This document shows positions 6,048-8,254 of a DNA stretch of 8,254 nucleotides, one piece after another. How positions within the stretch are numbered: position 1 is the first letter of the stretch; every line of letters begins with the position of its first letter. This DNA comes from an uncultured Oribacterium sp. (GTDB taxonomy: Bacteria > Bacillota > Clostridia > Lachnospirales > Lachnospiraceae), in contig CABTMH010000190.1 in assembly GCA_902485915.1 (NCBI GenBank), positions 1 to 8,254 of the forward strand, in the 5' to 3' direction. The notes beneath the pieces are model-generated. The model was not told the DNA's origin. It made no database searches and was given only the letters and a program-made list of their open reading frames with translations. The position numbers and the translations under genes are program-made.

Positions 6048-6710
6048 ATGAGAAAAGAAGATACGATTCTGGTGATCGATATGCAGAAGGTTTACCTGCC
6101 GGGGAATCCCTGGGCCTGTGCGCACGTGAACGAAGCCGCGCAGCGGATCGAGACGCTCCTCGACCATGTGCTGGAGCTTCGCGACGCCTCTCCGGCCAAT
6201 GCTTCCGCCACCACCGTCATCGCTTCGCGAGACGCAGCTTCGGGCACGGGTGTAGACATGGACGCGCCGAGCATCCTGCTGACCCGTTACATCGCGCCGG
6301 CGGACGAGGATGCGCAGGGCGTCTGGGCCGACTATAATCGCGAAAACCGTGCCATCAATGAGAATCCGGTCATGAATGAGTTCATCCCGGCGATCGCCCG
6401 CTACGTGGAGGAGTTCCCATACATCGACAAGTGCACCTACAGCTGCTTCTCAAACGAGTACGTGCGCGTCGCTGCGGACCGCAGCATGGTACATGGCGGA
6501 CGCATCGTGCTCACGGGTGTCGTGGCGGAGTGCTGCGTCCTCTCGACCTTCTTCGAGGGCACGGATGCCGGCTACCGCTTCATCTATCTCACCGATGCCT
6601 GCGCCGGGGTGGATGCCGACAGTGAGCGCGCAGTACAGACGATCCTGCAGGGGCTGAGCCCACTGCACGTCGAGCTGATGACGACCGCAGAGTACATCGC
6701 CGAAGGATGA
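6048..6710 (+). CDS. Cysteine hydrolase, isochorismatase superfamily
   Basis: Predicted cytoplasmic hydrolase of 220 residues with the isochorismatase/nicotinamidase fold. The Asp-Lys-Cys triad can be placed: Asp11 in VIDMQ, Lys128 in DKCTYS, and nucleophile Cys163 in GVVAECCVLST, where the family usually reads GVxTxxCV. A second cysteine (162) sits beside it, and Ala160 replaces the common threonine. The Asp-x-His plus His metal site typical of nicotinamidases is not seen around residues 55-75, which argues against a standard PncA. Family members cleave amides, ureido groups or isochorismate, so the exact reaction is open. The gene is divergent from the ECF S component with interleaved promoters, suggesting that it processes the imported compound. 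The segment about 80-108 (rich in Asp, Glu and Asn) is unplaced by eye and may shape the substrate pocket. Family assignment is strong; specificity is unknown. Confidence 0.9.
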   Translation: MRKEDTILVIDMQKVYLPGNPWACAHVNEAAQRIETLLDHVLELRDASPANASATTVIASRDAASGTGVDMDAPSILLTRYIAPADEDAQGVWADYNRENRAINENPVMNEFIPAIARYVEEFPYIDKCTYSCFSNEYVRVAADRSMVHGGRIVLTGVVAECCVLSTFFEGTDAGYRFIYLTDACAGVDADSERAVQTILQGLSPLHVELMTTAEYIAEG

Positions 6711-6856
6711 TGTGTTCGTTATTGTTTACTCGTCAACTGGATCCGGCCCCTGCCTGATCAGTACAAGTGTGAACAGTAACATGCCTTCGACAGGGTCTCC
6801 GGCTTTGAGTGTCGACTGGTTGGATTCCAGCATTGTAAAGAATAAGTGAGGTTTTT
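6711..6856. other. Intergenic region before the MATE gene
   Basis: 146 bp with no open gene, no clear intrinsic terminator for the hydrolase and no convincing -10/-35 pair. Weak elements include a CTGG/CCAG inverted repeat near 6820-6834. It may carry a regulated promoter for the pump, but nothing here is decisive. Confidence 0.4.
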
Positions 6857-8173
6857 ATGAATCAGAATAACGCGCGGACGCAGAGTGTCGCGGCGCTTTT
6901 CACAGAATACGTAGCGACGAACATCATCGGGCAGATCGGTATGTCCGCCTACATCCTGGTGGATACCTTCTTCATCTCCATCGCGGGTGGTGCGACCGGC
7001 ATGGCGGCGCTGAACCTGGTGCTTCCGCTCTATAATCTGATCTTCGCCTTCGGCGATATGTTTTCGGTGGGCTCGGCGACGCGCTTCACGATCTGCCGGG
7101 CACGCAGTGAGGACGAGGCGGACCGCTACTTCACGAACGCTATCGTATGGTCGCTGATCTGCAGTATCCCGTTCATGCTGCTCGGACTCTTCTGCGTACC
7201 TGAGATCCTGCAGCTTCTCGGTGCAGATGCGGAGGTCGCTGCGATGGGCATCCCGTATACCCGGATCTTCATGATGTTTTCACCGCTCTTTATGCTGAAC
7301 CGCTGTGTCACTGCCTTCACCCGGAACGACGGTGCGCCGCGTACCGCGATGGTCGCAGTGTTCCTGAGTGGTGTCTTCAACATCATCTTCGACTATATCT
7401 TCATGTTCCCGATGAAGCTCGGCATCGCCGGTGCCGCCCTCGCCACCGGTATCTCACCGATCGTGAGCTGTGCGGTCTGCGGAACGCATATGTTTACAAA
7501 GAAGTGTTCGATCCGGATGAAGAACTGGAAGCCGTCGTGGCGCATGATTCTGCAGGCCTCGCAGCTCGGGACCTCTGCGTTCGTCGGTGACATCGCATCA
7601 GGCGTGACGATGCTGGTCTTTAATTTCCTGATCCTCTCGCTGACAGGCACGGTCGGCGTCGCCGCCTTCGGTGTGGTCTGCAACATTGCCCTCGTGGAAA
7701 CGGCGGTCTTCGGCGGTATCGCGCAGGGGGCACAGCCACTCTTCAGTGACTTCTACGGCCGGCGGATGACGAAGCAGGTCAGCGAAACGCTGCGGCTCGC
7801 GATGATCTCGTCGCTCGTGTTCGCGCTTCTGTTCCTGCTCGTGTTCAACCTCTTCCCGGTGCAGATCGTGGAGATCTTCAACAGCGAGCAGAATCCGGAC
7901 ATGGCGCGACTCGGCGTGCAGGGCATGCGGCTCTACTTCCTCGGCTACCTCTTCGCCGGCGCGAACATCGTCGGCGCGGGCTACCTTTCCGCGACCGAAT
8001 CCGCGATGTGGTCCTTCCTCGTCTCCATCGTCCGTGGCATCGTGGCGATCATCCTCTGTGCCCTCCTCATGGCATGGCTCTTCGGCATGACCGGCATCTG
8101 GCTCGCATTCACCGCCGCCGAAGCCATCACGACTGCGCTGCTCATCGTCGCGATACGGAAGAGCAGAAGATAA
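6857..8173 (+). CDS. MATE family multidrug/Na+ or H+ antiporter efflux protein (MepA-like)
   Basis: Inner-membrane exporter that uses a cation gradient to expel cationic or aromatic compounds. The 438-residue length and about twelve hydrophobic helices fit the family. Typical motifs are visible in both halves: the first helix region with the VDTFFISIAGG turn, the DGAPRTAM loop, the NIIFDYIFMFPMKLGIAGAA stretch, and in the second half VGVAAFGVVCNIA and GGIAQGAQPLFSDFYGRR, which parallels the GIAQGxQP motif of MepA/NorM-type proteins. The start has AGTGAGG at 6845-6851, five bases upstream. It follows the hydrolase on the same strand with a 146-bp gap, so shared transcription is possible but unproven. 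The C-terminus ends KSRR, with the stop inside an octamer repeat. Substrate cannot be inferred; export of metabolites rather than drugs is equally possible. Confidence 0.92.
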   Translation: MNQNNARTQSVAALFTEYVATNIIGQIGMSAYILVDTFFISIAGGATGMAALNLVLPLYNLIFAFGDMFSVGSATRFTICRARSEDEADRYFTNAIVWSLICSIPFMLLGLFCVPEILQLLGADAEVAAMGIPYTRIFMMFSPLFMLNRCVTAFTRNDGAPRTAMVAVFLSGVFNIIFDYIFMFPMKLGIAGAALATGISPIVSCAVCGTHMFTKKCSIRMKNWKPSWRMILQASQLGTSAFVGDIASGVTMLVFNFLILSLTGTVGVAAFGVVCNIALVETAVFGGIAQGAQPLFSDFYGRRMTKQVSETLRLAMISSLVFALLFLLVFNLFPVQIVEIFNSEQNPDMARLGVQGMRLYFLGYLFAGANIVGAGYLSATESAMWSFLVSIVRGIVAIILCALLMAWLFGMTGIWLAFTAAEAITTALLIVAIRKSRR

Positions 8174-8201
8174 GAAGATAAGAAGATAAGAAGATAAGAA
8201 G
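8165..8201 (+). repeat. Octamer tandem repeat (AGAAGATA), 4.6 copies, spanning the MATE stop
   Basis: Four perfect AGAAGATA units (8165-8196) are followed by a partial AGAAG. The first unit encodes the last two arginines and the TAA stop of the MATE gene. Because the unit is eight bases, the TAA triplets at 8171, 8179, 8187 and 8195 fall in all three frames. Confidence 0.93.
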
Positions 8202-8226
8202 CATTTAAGCGGGGGCCCTGAGGGGC

Positions 8227-8254
8227 GGCAACGGAGTCCTGTGCCTCCGTTGCC
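8227..8254 (+). terminator. Hairpin after the MATE gene, probably a terminator cut by the window end
   Basis: A perfect 10-bp inverted repeat (8227-8236 with 8245-8254) encloses an eight-base loop. The right arm ends on the last base of the window. The GC-rich sequence before the left arm suggests that the stem may continue outward. A T-run would be expected just beyond the window but cannot be seen. Confidence 0.6.

Noticed and set aside
6048..6710. Calling the hydrolase nicotinamidase (pncA) and the transporter a niacin system
   Set aside because: The nicotinamidase metal-binding His residues are not visible, and the S component cannot be assigned to niacin by eye.
6711..6856. MerR-type operator upstream of the MATE pump
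   Set aside because: Only a 4-bp inverted repeat was found, with no -35/-10 pair at the long spacing typical of MerR-controlled promoters.
8165..8201. Reading the octamer array as a CRISPR or phage attachment site
   Set aside because: The units are contiguous, without spacers, and no integrase or tRNA end is nearby. It is a simple tandem repeat.

Overview
The window is a compact stretch of bacterial chromosome with fairly high G+C. Its Shine-Dalgarno sequences and gene families (a dCache-type hybrid histidine kinase, an ECF vitamin-type transporter with a double ATPase, and a MepA-like MATE pump) suggest an anaerobic Gram-positive host. A Clostridia/Lachnospiraceae-like Bacillota member is most likely, and a Coriobacteriia-like actinobacterium cannot be excluded; this placement is inference from gene content. 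No phage, transposon, CRISPR, tRNA or rRNA signal is visible. The first bases lie inside a (CTC)n tract and the last bases end exactly on a hairpin arm, so the window may be a whole contig broken at difficult sequence.

Layout, left to right. (1) Bases 1-2499, plus strand: a large membrane-bound hybrid sensor kinase, cut at its 5' end, whose first transmembrane helix is encoded by a pure CTC repeat. (2) Bases 2509-2557: a strong hairpin terminator between convergent genes. (3) Bases 2587-5945, minus strand: an ECF transporter locus in the order S component, T component, fused double ATPase. T and ATPase are tightly coupled. S is separated from T by a 243-bp gap holding an extended -10 promoter candidate, a textbook intrinsic terminator and further hairpins. 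(4) Bases 5946-6047: an AT-rich divergent control region with two interleaved extended -10 promoters. (5) Bases 6048-6710, plus strand: a cysteine hydrolase of the isochorismatase superfamily. (6) Bases 6857-8173, plus strand: a MATE efflux pump. Its stop codon lies in the first unit of a 4.6-copy octamer repeat, which is followed by a hairpin cut off by the window end.

Functionally, the divergent pair formed by the ECF transporter and the hydrolase is the most coherent unit. The transporter probably imports a small vitamin-like or heterocyclic compound, and the hydrolase may cleave an amide or related bond in it. The substrate cannot be read from the sequence. The hydrolase lacks the usual metal-binding histidines of nicotinamidase, so niacin salvage is not a safe assumption. 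The two ATPase halves carry complementary departures from consensus that would place one canonical and one degenerate ATP site in the complex. The kinase has no response regulator or HPt partner in view, so its output is unknown.
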